Below are positions 1 through 8,846 of a DNA stretch of 64,000 nucleotides, in pieces. A model generated the notes under the pieces. That model was not told where the DNA came from, ran no database searches, and saw only the letters and a list, made by a program, of their open reading frames with translations. The position numbers and the translations under genes were made by a program. Source of the DNA: JBBRCE01 sp038205115 (GTDB taxonomy: Bacteria; Planctomycetota; Planctomycetia; Pirellulales; JBBRCE01); NCBI GenBank assembly GCA_038205115.1, contig JBBRCE010000023.1, positions 1-64,000 of the forward strand. Reading direction: 5' to 3'. Each line of letters begins with the position of its first letter. The first letter of the stretch is position 1.

Positions 1-537
1 GGGTTGCTTGCCCTGGTCGCCCGGTTGATTGCCCGGTTCGCCGGGTTGATTGCCCTGCTCGCCGGGTTGCTTACCGTGCTCACCGGGTTGCTTGCCCTGC
101 TCACCGGGTTGCTTGCCCTGCTCGCCGGGTTGTTTGCCCTGCTCGCCGGGTTGTTTGCCCTGCTCGCCGGGTTGCTTGCCTTGTTCGCCGGGTTGCTTGC
201 CTTGTTCGCCGGGTTGCTTGCCCTGTTCGCCGGGTTGCTTGCCCTGTTCGCCGGGTTGCTTGCCCTGTTCGCCGGGTTGCTTTCCTTGCTCGCCGGGTTG
301 CTTTCCTTGCTCGCCGGGTTGCTTACCTTGTTCGCCGGGTTGCTTTCCTTGCTCGCCGGGTTGCTTGCCTTGCTCGCCGGGTTGCTTACCTTGTTCGCCC
401 GGTTGCTTGCCCTGCTCGCCGGGTTGTTTGCCTTGTTCGCCGGGTTGTTTGCCTTGCTCGCCGGGTTGTTTGCCTTGCTCGCCCGGTTGCTTGCCCTGTT
501 CGCCGGGTTGTTTGCCTTGCTCGCCCGGTTGCTTGTC
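1..537. repeat. 21-bp coding minisatellite, about 25 tandem copies
   Basis: The unit is 21 bp and encodes GKQPGEQ on the minus strand. Copies differ at synonymous positions (gccctg/gccttg, gcttgcc/gtttgcc) and by a few substitutions (Asp for Glu near position 16). Read as GEQ-GKQ-P, each unit is two collagen-like Gly-X-Y triplets plus one Pro. The array continues past the window edge. Confidence 0.95.
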
Positions 538-2571
538 TTGCTCACGATTGTTCTGCGCAATCAACTTTTGCATGGCTTCCGCATCGCTGGCTTTTTCGCC
601 TGGCGGACGCTGTGCAGATTGTTCGCCGCCTGGGCCGTTTTCTGGGGTGCCACCGGGCTGACCGTCCTGCGGCGGCTGCTCGTTCTGCGGATCGTTATTC
701 TGGGGATCATTGTTCTGCTGATGATCGGCCGCGCCGTTGGGCCGTTTGTCGTTGCCACGATCCGGCGAGCGGTTCTCCTCGGGCCGACCGCGACCGGCGT
801 TGGGTTGTGCATCGCCATTTTTGGCCGACTTCGCGTCAGGTTTTCGCCCGCCTGCGTCGTTTTGCTTTTCGCCGCCGTCTTGCGGTTGCTGCTGGTTGTT
901 CTGCGGTTCAACCGCGGCGGTCAACGTCAGCTTACGAAGTTCCGTGGCCGTGCGGTTGGCCTTGGGCTGGCGATTGTCGGCGGCAATGGCGCGGTAATAA
1001 ACCACGTCGCCCACTTTGAGAGCGAAGTCTTTGAGGTTCAACGTCTCTTGACCAGCAAACGCCTTTTTGCCCAAGTCGGCGGGCTCGCCGGGCTTGGAGT
1101 TGTTGGCGCGACTAAACGCCACACGCTGGCCAGCCAGTGCGTTGGGATTGAGCCCGTACTGTAAAATCACTTCCGATAATCCGAAGTCTGGATCGCTGGC
1201 TTCCATGCCAAACGTCAACGGCATGTTCACGGGGTGCGTAATGCCATCTCTTTCCGGCAGCGTGAATTTGATATCCGGCGGCAGGTCGCGCGTGACGGTG
1301 ATGGCGTGCTCGGTGGCCTGCGGATTTTGCTTGCCGTCCAGATTGTTAAAGCGGACGGAATACGAATTCTGCAGCGGCGTAGGCGGTTCGATCAGATTGC
1401 CGTTGGCATCGCGATCCAGCGCCAGCGTGAAGGTGTAGGAAGCGGTTTGCCCTTGCATGTCGAACTTCATGGCCGACGGCGAGCGGGTGCTGCCGTTGAA
1501 ATAAATCCAGGCGGCCTTGATGGGCTGATTGGCTGTGGCATGCAGCGTAACTTGAGTGCCTTCGAGCGCCTTGACGTCGGGATGGCCGGTCTCATTGCGC
1601 GTGGCGATGCCGGTATACGCAGGATATTGATAGTCGACGCGCTCGACATCAATCGTCGGCGCGGTCACCACATGCAAATGAAAGTCGTGACTGACGGCGT
1701 CGCCAGCTTCGATGCGATAATCCAAATCTTGCTGGAGGCCGCCATCGCCGACCGGCACTTTACATTGCCAACGATAAGAATCGGCCGGGCGATACATGGC
1801 CACCACGCGATCCACGGCCTGACGATCCGCCGTGGTGTAAACCACGTTGGGCGTTTCTTCTTCGCGGAGACCGCTGAGTTCGCAACTGATGGTCGCCCGC
1901 TCGCCGCGAAAAATACTGGCGCTGCCGGGTTGAATGTCGTCGATGCCCACGCGTGTGGGCTTTTGCAGATCGGACCAAGGCGAAAGAATTCGCCGCACGG
2001 ATTGCAAAGGCGGCTTGGGCGAAAACAGCATGTACGCGCCGCACACCACGACCACGCCCATCAGGATGTACGACAACCGCAGCAGGTGCGATCGATCGAT
2101 GACGTGTTCGACAGGCACTTCTTGCAATCGCGTGGCGGTTTGCTCTTCAATGGCTTCATAAACCGATTCGCTCACGCCGCGACGATCGCCGCGAATCATC
2201 ATGAAGTTGATCAGACTATTCTTGAGCGTTGGCGTGCCGCGCTCGATGGTATAGGCGGCGTACACCGGATTGATTCGCCGCAGCAACAGCGGCAGAATTT
2301 TCCAGCCCGTGTAGAACACGCTGCCGGCAATTAGCCCGCTTAAGGCCAACAAGCGACCCCAGAAAGCCAAGCCGCCGGCAAACAGCCAATGATCTGCCAG
2401 CACCACCAGCATCAAATAGCCGACCGCGCCGACGAGCAGTGTCAGCAGTCCCGCGCTTAGATCGTTGGTTCGCACGTGTCCGCGCGTTTTGCGTAACTGA
2501 TCTTCGATGAACTGCTGGTACTCGACGACCTGATGTCCGGAAAGTTCATGCTCGGGCGAGACGGTAGCCAT
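1..2571 (-). CDS. Large membrane protein with C-terminal Gln/Gly/Pro repeat tract (partial, C-terminus beyond window)
   Basis: An open frame starts at ATG 2571 on the minus strand (MATVSPEHEL, preceded by an AGGAAC Shine-Dalgarno) and runs 857 codons to the left edge without a stop, so the C-terminus is missing. Two hydrophobic segments near residues 40-100 and one near 170-190 suggest an inner-membrane anchor. A long, probably extracytoplasmic region of beta-rich, immunoglobulin-like character follows, with the phrases AAWIYFNGS and DPDFGLSEVILQY. After about residue 560 the chain becomes Asn/Gln/Pro/Asp-rich, and the last roughly 180 residues are GKQPGEQ heptads. I recall similar planctomycete proteins beside MoxR/DUF58 genes, but nothing in the window tests this. 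Function unknown. Long plus-strand ORFs opposite the repeat are only its mirror image. Confidence 0.85.
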   Translation of the reverse strand, partial: MATVSPEHELSGHQVVEYQQFIEDQLRKTRGHVRTNDLSAGLLTLLVGAVGYLMLVVLADHWLFAGGLAFWGRLLALSGLIAGSVFYTGWKILPLLLRRINPVYAAYTIERGTPTLKNSLINFMMIRGDRRGVSESVYEAIEEQTATRLQEVPVEHVIDRSHLLRLSYILMGVVVVCGAYMLFSPKPPLQSVRRILSPWSDLQKPTRVGIDDIQPGSASIFRGERATISCELSGLREEETPNVVYTTADRQAVDRVVAMYRPADSYRWQCKVPVGDGGLQQDLDYRIEAGDAVSHDFHLHVVTAPTIDVERVDYQYPAYTGIATRNETGHPDVKALEGTQVTLHATANQPIKAAWIYFNGSTRSPSAMKFDMQGQTASYTFTLALDRDANGNLIEPPTPLQNSYSVRFNNLDGKQNPQATEHAITVTRDLPPDIKFTLPERDGITHPVNMPLTFGMEASDPDFGLSEVILQYGLNPNALAGQRVAFSRANNSKPGEPADLGKKAFAGQETLNLKDFALKVGDVVYYRAIAADNRQPKANRTATELRKLTLTAAVEPQNNQQQPQDGGEKQNDAGGRKPDAKSAKNGDAQPNAGRGRPEENRSPDRGNDKRPNGAADHQQNNDPQNNDPQNEQPPQDGQPGGTPENGPGGEQSAQRPPGEKASDAEAMQKLIAQNNREQDKQPGEQGKQPGEQGKQPGEQGKQPGEQGKQPGEQGKQPGEQGKQPGEQGKQPGEQGKQPGEQGKQPGEQGKQPGEQGKQPGEQGKQPGEQGKQPGEQGKQPGEQGKQPGEQGKQPGEQGKQPGEQGKQPGEQGKQPGEQGKQPGEQGKQPGEHGKQPGEQGNQPGEPGNQPGDQGKQP

Positions 2572-3221
2572 GCCTGTTCCTGCTCTGCAAAGTTCCGACG
2601 TGCCGCGTCGCAGTTATGCGGGCCGCGGGTGGTCGCTGCCTCAAGTTTACTGCCAATCTGTCCCAGGCGGGGCAATTTAGCGGTCACCGCTGTTGAGACG
2701 AGCGATATTCTTCAATTGTTGCCGGTTGCCTGCGGAGTGTCCAGCAAAATCGACGCAATCCAACCCTGAGCCGGCGATCCGACAATCAATTTGTTGCGTC
2801 GTGCAAGCAGCAATTCCGGCACACAGCGGGTCAGTCAGGAAATTTGGACAATTTAAGGAGACTTTTCCGCTCAGCGATGGAACTTAGTGCGATGCTTAAT
2901 TATGCTAGCGAAGGCGCAGAGGCAAAGTGCGTCGTAAGCCGCGCGTCATTCGGCCGTTTTTTGGGAAATAGAATTCTTGAGATGGTGGTTTGACAAGTGG
3001 AATACGGAGCGTTAACCTTTGTGCAATCGACCCAAACTACGCATTCTTGTTAACCCGAACATTGTCGCCCGTTAGCAAGTCGTTTGGCTGTCGTGGCTTG
3101 AGCCCAAGCAAGTCAGTGGAAACGGCGACCGTTTAGCTGCTTCATCATTGCTCGATCAATTGCATTTAGTTAACCCCTTTTGAATGGCATCGTGTTTTCG
3201 TCCAGTTTTAGGAGAAGGTTT
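2572..3221. other. Intergenic region, divergent; candidate control region of the YTV gene
   Basis: No convincing gene is present. The heptamer GTTAACC occurs three times (3011, 3049 and 3169) in the 210 bases before the YTV start. A TTGACA hexamer lies at 2990-2995, with a poor -10 (TAACCT) 17 bases later. Confidence 0.5.
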
Positions 3222-5180
3222 ATGTTTCGAAAGTTCGTGATGATGGTGGCCCCGGTGGCCATGCTGGCGCTTGCCACCCCTGCATGGGCTGGCTGGTGCC
3301 ACGGCGGTTGCCACTCGAGCTGTTGCAGTTCGGGTTGCGTATCGTGCGGTGGTGATTGTGGCGCATCGGCCGGTTGTGCAACTGGCGCGTGCGGAGTTAC
3401 TGGCGGTGCATCCGCCGCCTGCGCGACCGGCGATTGCGGCGCTGCGGTTTCGGCTGCCGGTCCCTGCTATCAGACCGTGGAAAAGACGGTGATGGTTCCG
3501 CAGATGTCGACCGAGACCCGTACGGTCAATTCGACTGCGTACCGGACGGAACAGAAGACTCGTACCTACACGGTCACGAAGTCTGTTCCGGAAACGAAGT
3601 CGGTTGAATACACGTACACAGTGAACGTTCCGCAGACGATGACCAAAATGGTTGACGTCACTGCGTACCGCACCGAGCCGCGCACCCGCACTTATTCGGT
3701 GACTCACATGGTTCCGGAAACGACCACTCAAGAGTACTCGTATACCGTCATGGTTCCGGAAACCCGTACCAAGACGATCAACGTGACCGAGTGCCGTACT
3801 GAACCGCGGACCCGCACTTACTCGGTGACCCACATGGTTCCGGAAACGACCGCTCAAGAGTACTCGTATACCGTCATGGTTCCGGAAACCCGTACCAAGA
3901 CGATCAACGTGACCGAGTGCCGCACCGAACCGCGGACCCGCACCTATACGGTGACTCACATGGTTCCGGAAACGACCACTCAAGAGTACTCTTATACCGT
4001 GATGGTTCCGGAGACTCACACCAAGACCGTGAACTACACGGTTTGCAAGCCGGTCACCAGTGAGAAGACGGTTGATTACACGGTTCAAGTGCCCTACACG
4101 GAAACCCGTCAGGGATCCAAGCAAGTCACCACGATGACGCAAGAAACGCGTTACAAGACGGTTTGCACCGATCAAGGCCACTGGGAAACCCAATGCTATG
4201 CATGCGGCGGATCGAGCGCTCCGGCTTGCGGTGGCTCGGCTTGCGGTGGCTCGGCTTGCGGCGGCTCGGCTTGCGGCGGTTGCGCATCGGCTCCGGCTTG
4301 CGGCGGTTGCGCATCGGCTCCGGCTTGTGGCTCATGTGGCGGTGCAGCAGCCTGCGGCGGTTGCGCCCCGGCTCCGGCCCCGACTTACTACAGCAAGAAA
4401 GTCTGGGTTGCGAATCCGGTTCAGTCCCAAGTTCCTTATATGGTTTGCGTACCTCATACGGATTCCGTTCCGTACGATTACACCGTAAACCTCTGCCGTA
4501 CCGAAACTCGTCAGAAGACGGTTCCGGTAACCACCTATGTCAATGAGCAGATGAGCAAGGAGGTGCCTTACACGGTCTGCGTCGCGCAGTCCAAGACCGG
4601 CACTCGCCAAGTCACCACCTGCAAGGCCGTTTCGGAAGAGAAGTCCGAGACCTACAACGTCACGGTTCCTTACACGGTTCAGAAGGAAGTGCCTTACACG
4701 GTTTGCGTCGCGCAGACCAAGACCGGCACACGCCAAGTGACCACCTGTAAGGCTGTTTCGGAAGAGAAGTCCGAGACCTACAACGTCACGGTTCCTTACA
4801 CGGTTCAGAAGGAAGTGCCTTACACGGTTTGCGTCGCGCAAACCAAGACCGGCACACGCCAAGTCACCACCTGCAAGGCTGTTTCGGAAGAGAAGACCGA
4901 GACCTACAACGTCACGGTGCCTTACACCACGCAGAAGGAAGTGTCGTACACGACTTGCGTCGCGCAGACCAAGACCGGCACCCGCCAGGTAACGGAATAC
5001 CATAATGTTTCCGAAGAGAAGTCGGAAACTTACAATGTTTGTGTCCCCTACACGGTGACCAAGGAAGTTCAAGTTCAAGTTTGCCACATGGTTCCGACGA
5101 CCGTAACTTGCCAAGTTCCGGTGTCGAACGGTTGCAACGCTTGTGCTCCGGCTGCCTCGGCTTGCCCGACCTGCAAGTAA
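3222..5180 (+). CDS. YTV-repeat cysteine-rich cell-surface protein
   Basis: A 652-residue secreted protein. ATG 3222 is chosen because AGGAGAAGG lies just upstream and a clear signal peptide follows (hydrophobic core MMVAPVAMLALA, cleavage after AWA at about residue 23). The mature protein starts with a Cys/Gly-rich stretch. Next come 42-residue repeats built on YTVMVPET and RTRTYSVTHMVPET, a Cys-Gly-Ser-Ala segment around 4200-4380, and four 42-residue repeats of the VPYTVCVAQTKTGTRQVTTC type. The YTV motif family is known from planctomycete cell-surface proteins; the regularly spaced cysteines suggest a disulfide-crosslinked wall, which is inference. It is a single-gene unit with a strong terminator downstream. 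Confidence 0.9.
   Translation: MFRKFVMMVAPVAMLALATPAWAGWCHGGCHSSCCSSGCVSCGGDCGASAGCATGACGVTGGASAACATGDCGAAVSAAGPCYQTVEKTVMVPQMSTETRTVNSTAYRTEQKTRTYTVTKSVPETKSVEYTYTVNVPQTMTKMVDVTAYRTEPRTRTYSVTHMVPETTTQEYSYTVMVPETRTKTINVTECRTEPRTRTYSVTHMVPETTAQEYSYTVMVPETRTKTINVTECRTEPRTRTYTVTHMVPETTTQEYSYTVMVPETHTKTVNYTVCKPVTSEKTVDYTVQVPYTETRQGSKQVTTMTQETRYKTVCTDQGHWETQCYACGGSSAPACGGSACGGSACGGSACGGCASAPACGGCASAPACGSCGGAAACGGCAPAPAPTYYSKKVWVANPVQSQVPYMVCVPHTDSVPYDYTVNLCRTETRQKTVPVTTYVNEQMSKEVPYTVCVAQSKTGTRQVTTCKAVSEEKSETYNVTVPYTVQKEVPYTVCVAQTKTGTRQVTTCKAVSEEKSETYNVTVPYTVQKEVPYTVCVAQTKTGTRQVTTCKAVSEEKTETYNVTVPYTTQKEVSYTTCVAQTKTGTRQVTEYHNVSEEKSETYNVCVPYTVTKEVQVQVCHMVPTTVTCQVPVSNGCNACAPAASACPTCK
3655..4032 (+). 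repeat. 126-bp coding repeats, first YTV array (3 copies)
   Basis: Three near-identical 126-bp units start at about 3655, 3781 and 3907. Each encodes 42 residues around RTRTYSVTHMVPET and YSYTVMVPET. Confidence 0.85.
4563..5066 (+). repeat. 126-bp coding repeats, second YTV array (4 copies)
   Basis: Four units start at about 4563, 4689, 4815 and 4941. They encode 42-residue blocks beginning VPYTVCVAQ, with two conserved cysteines each. The period equals that of the first array although the sequence differs. Confidence 0.85.
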
Positions 5181-5224
5181 ATCGTTTCAGGGCTTCGGCC
5201 CTGAAAACGTGCGAAGTTCGAACA

Positions 5225-5266
5225 GCCGGCCCGCGAAGTCAAATTCGCGGGCCGGCTTCTTTTTTT
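5225..5266 (+). terminator. Rho-independent terminator of the YTV gene
   Basis: A perfect 13-bp stem GCCGGCCCGCGAA / TTCGCGGGCCGGC (5225-5237 with 5244-5256) has a 6-base loop and is followed at once by TTCTTTTTTT. It lies 45 bases after the YTV stop codon. Confidence 0.92.
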
Positions 5267-5330
5267 GTCGGCCGCTTTACGCCGGCCAGGGCTGCTGGCA
5301 AATCGCTCAGGCCCCCGCGCGATTTGCAAT

Positions 5331-5359
5331 TTCGCAGTCCGACTTCCAAAGTTTATACT
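5331..5359 (+). promoter_or_regulatory. Candidate sigma70-type promoter of thrS
   Basis: TTCGCA (5331-5336) and TATACT (5354-5359) are spaced by 17 bases. They lie after the terminator and about 75 bases before the thrS start. Confidence 0.45.
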
Positions 5360-5433
5360 GACGCGATTGTTTGCTGGCCTGCGCACTCCGCCAGCCACAC
5401 CGTCCGTATCGAATGTTGAGATCGAAATCGACC

Positions 5434-7635
5434 ATGCTCAAAGTTCATCTGCCCGACGGCAGCGTCCGAGAATTCACCCGCCGCGTGCGCGCCATTGATG
5501 TCGCGCAGGACATTGGCGCTGGCTTGGCGCGAGCGACGATTGCCGCCGAAGTCGACGGTGCCATCGTCGGCGTCAACACACAACTGCCGGACGAGGGCGA
5601 CGTCAAATTACGGCTGATCACCAAAAAGGATCCGCAGGCCCTGGGCGTAATGCGGCACTCGTGCGCGCACATCATGGCCCGCGCCGTGATGCGACTCTAC
5701 GACAACGTGCAACTGGCCTTCGGCCCCACCACCGACAACGGCTTTTATTACGACATCATGTCGCGCCGGCCGATCACCGAGGCCGACTTTCCGGCCATCG
5801 AAGCGGAAATGGCAAAAATCGTCAAAGCCAACGAGCCGTTCGAGCGAATCGAAGAACCACGCGACCAGGCACTGGCTGTTTGCGAAGGACTCGGCCAACA
5901 GTTCAAGATCGAACATATTCAGCAGGGCTTGGCCGAACATCCCTCGCTCTCATTTTATCGCCAAGGCGAATTCGTGGATCTGTGCCGCGGCCCGCACGTG
6001 CCGGCCGCCGGCGCGATCGGCGCTTTCAAACTGCTCTCGGTGGCCGGTGCCTACTGGAAGGGCGACCAATCGCGCGAGCAGTTGCAACGCCTGTACGGTA
6101 CCGCGTTTTTCAGCAAGGACGATCTCGAGCAACACTTGCAAACCGTCGAAGAAGCCAAGCGCCGCGACCATCGGCTGCTCGGCAAACAACTGGAACTCTT
6201 CCACATCGACAATCTCGTGGGCCAAGGTCTGATTCTCTGGCTGCCGAAAGGCGCGGTCATACGCGGCATTCTGGAAAACTTCGTCAAAGACGAATTGGTG
6301 CGCCGCGGTTACACGCCCGTCTACACGCCCAACATCGGTCGGCTGGAACTGTATCAAATTTCCGGTCACTATCCGTATTATGCGGACAGCCAATTTCCGC
6401 CGATGTGCTCGCATCCAATGGCGGCTTCGATTCAGCAACTGTTGGAACAGCGCAACCAAGGCCCCATCGCCGACGCGTACCTGGTGCAACTGTACGACAC
6501 CTTCACCGCACCGGAAGTGCCGGAAGAAAATCGGCCGCAAATTGCCGGTTACCATGCACTCTCGGCCGATGGCAAACTCGATGCCCTGCGGCATTGGCTG
6601 GCCGAGCAAGAACGCTACTTGCTCAAGCCGATGAACTGCCCGCATCACATCATGATCTACAAATCCAAGCCGCGTAGCTACCGCGATTTGCCGGTGCGAC
6701 TGGCCGAGTTCGGTACCGTGTACCGCGCCGAGAAGTCAGGGCAACTCTCCGGCATGACGCGTGTCCGCGGCTTCACTCAGGACGACGCCCACATTTTCTG
6801 CACGCCCGACCAGGTGGCTGGCGAATTTCGCAATTGCTTGAACTTTGTCCAAACCGTACTGCAGGCGATGGGCTTCGAAGATTATCGCGTGCGGTTGGGC
6901 TTCCGCGACCCTAAAAGTGACAAATACGTTGGCAGCCCGGAAAACTGGGAGAAAGCCCAAGCTGCCATTCGCCAGGTGACGGCCGAATTGAACTTGCCGC
7001 CGGAGCGGCTGACTGTGGAGGAAGGCGAAGCGGCGTTTTACGGCCCCAAGGCGGACTTCGTTGTGGCCGATTGCCTAGGTCGCGAGTGGCAACTGGGCAC
7101 GGTGCAGTTGGATTACAATCTGCCCAGCGCGGAACGCTTCAATCTGGAATACATTGGCGCGGACAATCATCCGCATCAACCGGTGATGATCCATCGCGCG
7201 CCGCTGGGTTCGCTGGAGCGCTTCATCGGCGTGCTGATCGAGCACTTTGCCGGCGCGTTTCCGCTTTGGCTGGCACCGGAACAAGTTCGAATTCTTGTGG
7301 TCAGCCAGAAGTTCGAAGAATATGGTCGCCAGGTCGAATCCCAGTTGCGCGAAGCGGGTTTGCGGGTGGCCGGCGATTATCGTTCGGAAAAGATCGGCTC
7401 CAAAATTCGCGACGCGCAGCTCGAATTGATTCCCTACATGTTTGTGATCGGCGGTCGCGAAATGGAAAGTCAAACCGTTGCCGTTCGCGACCGAATCGAT
7501 GGCGATCTCGGCTCGCTGACCATCGCCGCGGCTATCGAAAAGCTGCAAGCCGAAGTCAAGACGAAGCTCGTGCGGCAGGTGGTCAAATCGGCCGTCAAAC
7601 TGGCTGCCGACGGTGGCGAAGACAACGAGTATTAG
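5434..7635 (+). CDS. thrS: Threonine--tRNA ligase
   Basis: Charges tRNA-Thr in the cytoplasm; 733 residues from ATG 5434 (MLKVHLPDGS, normal start of the TGS domain; an in-frame ATG at 5413 is possible). Domains in order: TGS (about 1-65), editing domain with HSCAH and the later CRGPH pair, class II catalytic core, and anticodon-binding domain from about 630. Zinc ligands are present: Cys402 in KPMNC, the His of DDAHIF and the His of MIHRAPLGS. Unusual: about 65 extra residues lie between GHYPYY (residue 311) and YLLKPMNC, where Escherichia coli ThrRS has about 20. mtnA follows 56 bases later on the same strand. Confidence 0.97.
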   Translation: MLKVHLPDGSVREFTRRVRAIDVAQDIGAGLARATIAAEVDGAIVGVNTQLPDEGDVKLRLITKKDPQALGVMRHSCAHIMARAVMRLYDNVQLAFGPTTDNGFYYDIMSRRPITEADFPAIEAEMAKIVKANEPFERIEEPRDQALAVCEGLGQQFKIEHIQQGLAEHPSLSFYRQGEFVDLCRGPHVPAAGAIGAFKLLSVAGAYWKGDQSREQLQRLYGTAFFSKDDLEQHLQTVEEAKRRDHRLLGKQLELFHIDNLVGQGLILWLPKGAVIRGILENFVKDELVRRGYTPVYTPNIGRLELYQISGHYPYYADSQFPPMCSHPMAASIQQLLEQRNQGPIADAYLVQLYDTFTAPEVPEENRPQIAGYHALSADGKLDALRHWLAEQERYLLKPMNCPHHIMIYKSKPRSYRDLPVRLAEFGTVYRAEKSGQLSGMTRVRGFTQDDAHIFCTPDQVAGEFRNCLNFVQTVLQAMGFEDYRVRLGFRDPKSDKYVGSPENWEKAQAAIRQVTAELNLPPERLTVEEGEAAFYGPKADFVVADCLGREWQLGTVQLDYNLPSAERFNLEYIGADNHPHQPVMIHRAPLGSLERFIGVLIEHFAGAFPLWLAPEQVRILVVSQKFEEYGRQVESQLREAGLRVAGDYRSEKIGSKIRDAQLELIPYMFVIGGREMESQTVAVRDRIDGDLGSLTIAAAIEKLQAEVKTKLVRQVVKSAVKLAADGGEDNEY

Positions 7636-7691
7636 TCTGCCCTCGACCTGCGCGAACATCGCCCCACCACGTCAACCACACTGAGAAAACC

Positions 7692-8753
7692 ATGCCACCC
7701 ACCGATCAACCGCAGACACTCCGTTGGCAGGGCGACGAGAATGGCTACTTGGAATTGATCGACCAGACGCTGCTGCCGTGCGAATTGCGAGTGATTGCTT
7801 GCCGCGATGTGCCCACCGTGGTCGAGGCGATCAAGAGTTTGCGGGTCCGCGGCGCGCCGGCAATTGGCATCGCGGCCGCTTACGGCGTGGTGATCGGTTT
7901 GCAGCCGCATGTCAACGCACCGACCGATGAGTATTTTACGCAGCTCAAGCAAATCGTCGCCGCGTTGGCCGCCAGCCGTCCGACGGCGGTCAATTTGTTT
8001 TGGGCGCTGGATCGTATGGATCGCCTGGCGCAATCGCTGCGTGGCCAGCAGCCCGCGGACGTCATCACCGCCGCGCTGCTGGACGAAGCCCGCGCTATCC
8101 ATGAGGCTGACCGGCAAATTTGTCGCGCCATCGGCAACTACGGCGCAGAGTTGCTGGGCGATGGCCAAGGCGTGCTGACGCATTGCAACGCCGGCGGGTT
8201 GGCCACAGCCGACTACGGCACCGCGCTGGCGGTCTTCTTTTCCGCGCATGCGGCCGGCAAAAAGATTCGTGTCTACGCGGACGAGACCCGCCCGCTGTTG
8301 CAAGGCGCGCGGCTCACCGCCTGGGAATTGCAGCAACGGGGAATCGACGTCACGCTGATTTGCGATTCGATGGCTGCCCAGGTCATGCGTGAAGGGCGCG
8401 TGCAGGCAGCCATTGTCGGTGCCGACCGGATTGCCGCCAACGGCGACGCGGCCAACAAGATCGGCACCTATGGCGTGGCCGTGCTCTGCGCCCACCACGA
8501 AATACCATTCTACGTCGCCGCGCCAACCAGTACTTTCGATCTGTCGCTGCCCACCGGCGACGGCATTCCGATCGAACAACGTGCGGCCAGCGAAATCACT
8601 CACGGCTTCGGGCGACAAACCGCGCCGGATGGAATTCAGGTCTATAATCCCGCGTTCGACGTCACGCCTGCCGCGCTCATCGCCGGCATCATCACCGAAC
8701 GGGGCATCATCCGCCCGGTCAACGCAACCACCGTGGCGGCCATGGTCCGTTAA
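7692..8753 (+). CDS. mtnA: S-methyl-5-thioribose-1-phosphate isomerase
   Basis: Converts methylthioribose 1-phosphate to methylthioribulose 1-phosphate in the methionine salvage pathway. The 353-residue length matches the family. Motifs: RGAPAIGIAAAYG near residue 57, THCNAGGLATADYGT with catalytic Cys165, YADETRPLLQGARLTAWEL, and VGADRIAANGDAANKIGTYG with catalytic Asp245. ATG 7692 (MPPTDQPQTLRW) is the natural start. It lies 56 bases after thrS and probably shares its transcript. No other methionine-salvage gene is in the window. Confidence 0.96.
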   Translation: MPPTDQPQTLRWQGDENGYLELIDQTLLPCELRVIACRDVPTVVEAIKSLRVRGAPAIGIAAAYGVVIGLQPHVNAPTDEYFTQLKQIVAALAASRPTAVNLFWALDRMDRLAQSLRGQQPADVITAALLDEARAIHEADRQICRAIGNYGAELLGDGQGVLTHCNAGGLATADYGTALAVFFSAHAAGKKIRVYADETRPLLQGARLTAWELQQRGIDVTLICDSMAAQVMREGRVQAAIVGADRIAANGDAANKIGTYGVAVLCAHHEIPFYVAAPTSTFDLSLPTGDGIPIEQRAASEITHGFGRQTAPDGIQVYNPAFDVTPAALIAGIITERGIIRPVNATTVAAMVR

Positions 8754-8846
8754 GTTGCGGGTGCCGCATCGCTGCGGACTGTGTCGGCGAGGCGATGAGT
8801 TGCGCCGCCGGTTTTTCGGCTCTCGGTTGCCAGGAGTTCGCTCGAT

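Noticed and set aside
1..540. Possible CRISPR array
   Set aside because: The repeats are directly adjacent, have no spacers and keep a coding frame.
50..661. Plus-strand cysteine-rich CSPGCLP repeat ORF
   Set aside because: Another mirror frame of the same repeat; repeats give open frames on both strands.
4..1164. Plus-strand 386-residue ORF rich in LLAGLL
   Set aside because: It is the antisense of the 21-bp repeat and of the minus-strand membrane protein, which has a ribosome site and sensible domains.
1234..2334. 366-residue plus-strand ORF
   Set aside because: Lies wholly opposite the large membrane protein and has no ribosome site or domain.
3156..4193. Minus-strand ORF opposite the YTV gene, rich in NHVGHRV
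   Set aside because: Shadow of the repeat-bearing YTV gene, which has a signal peptide, Shine-Dalgarno and terminator.
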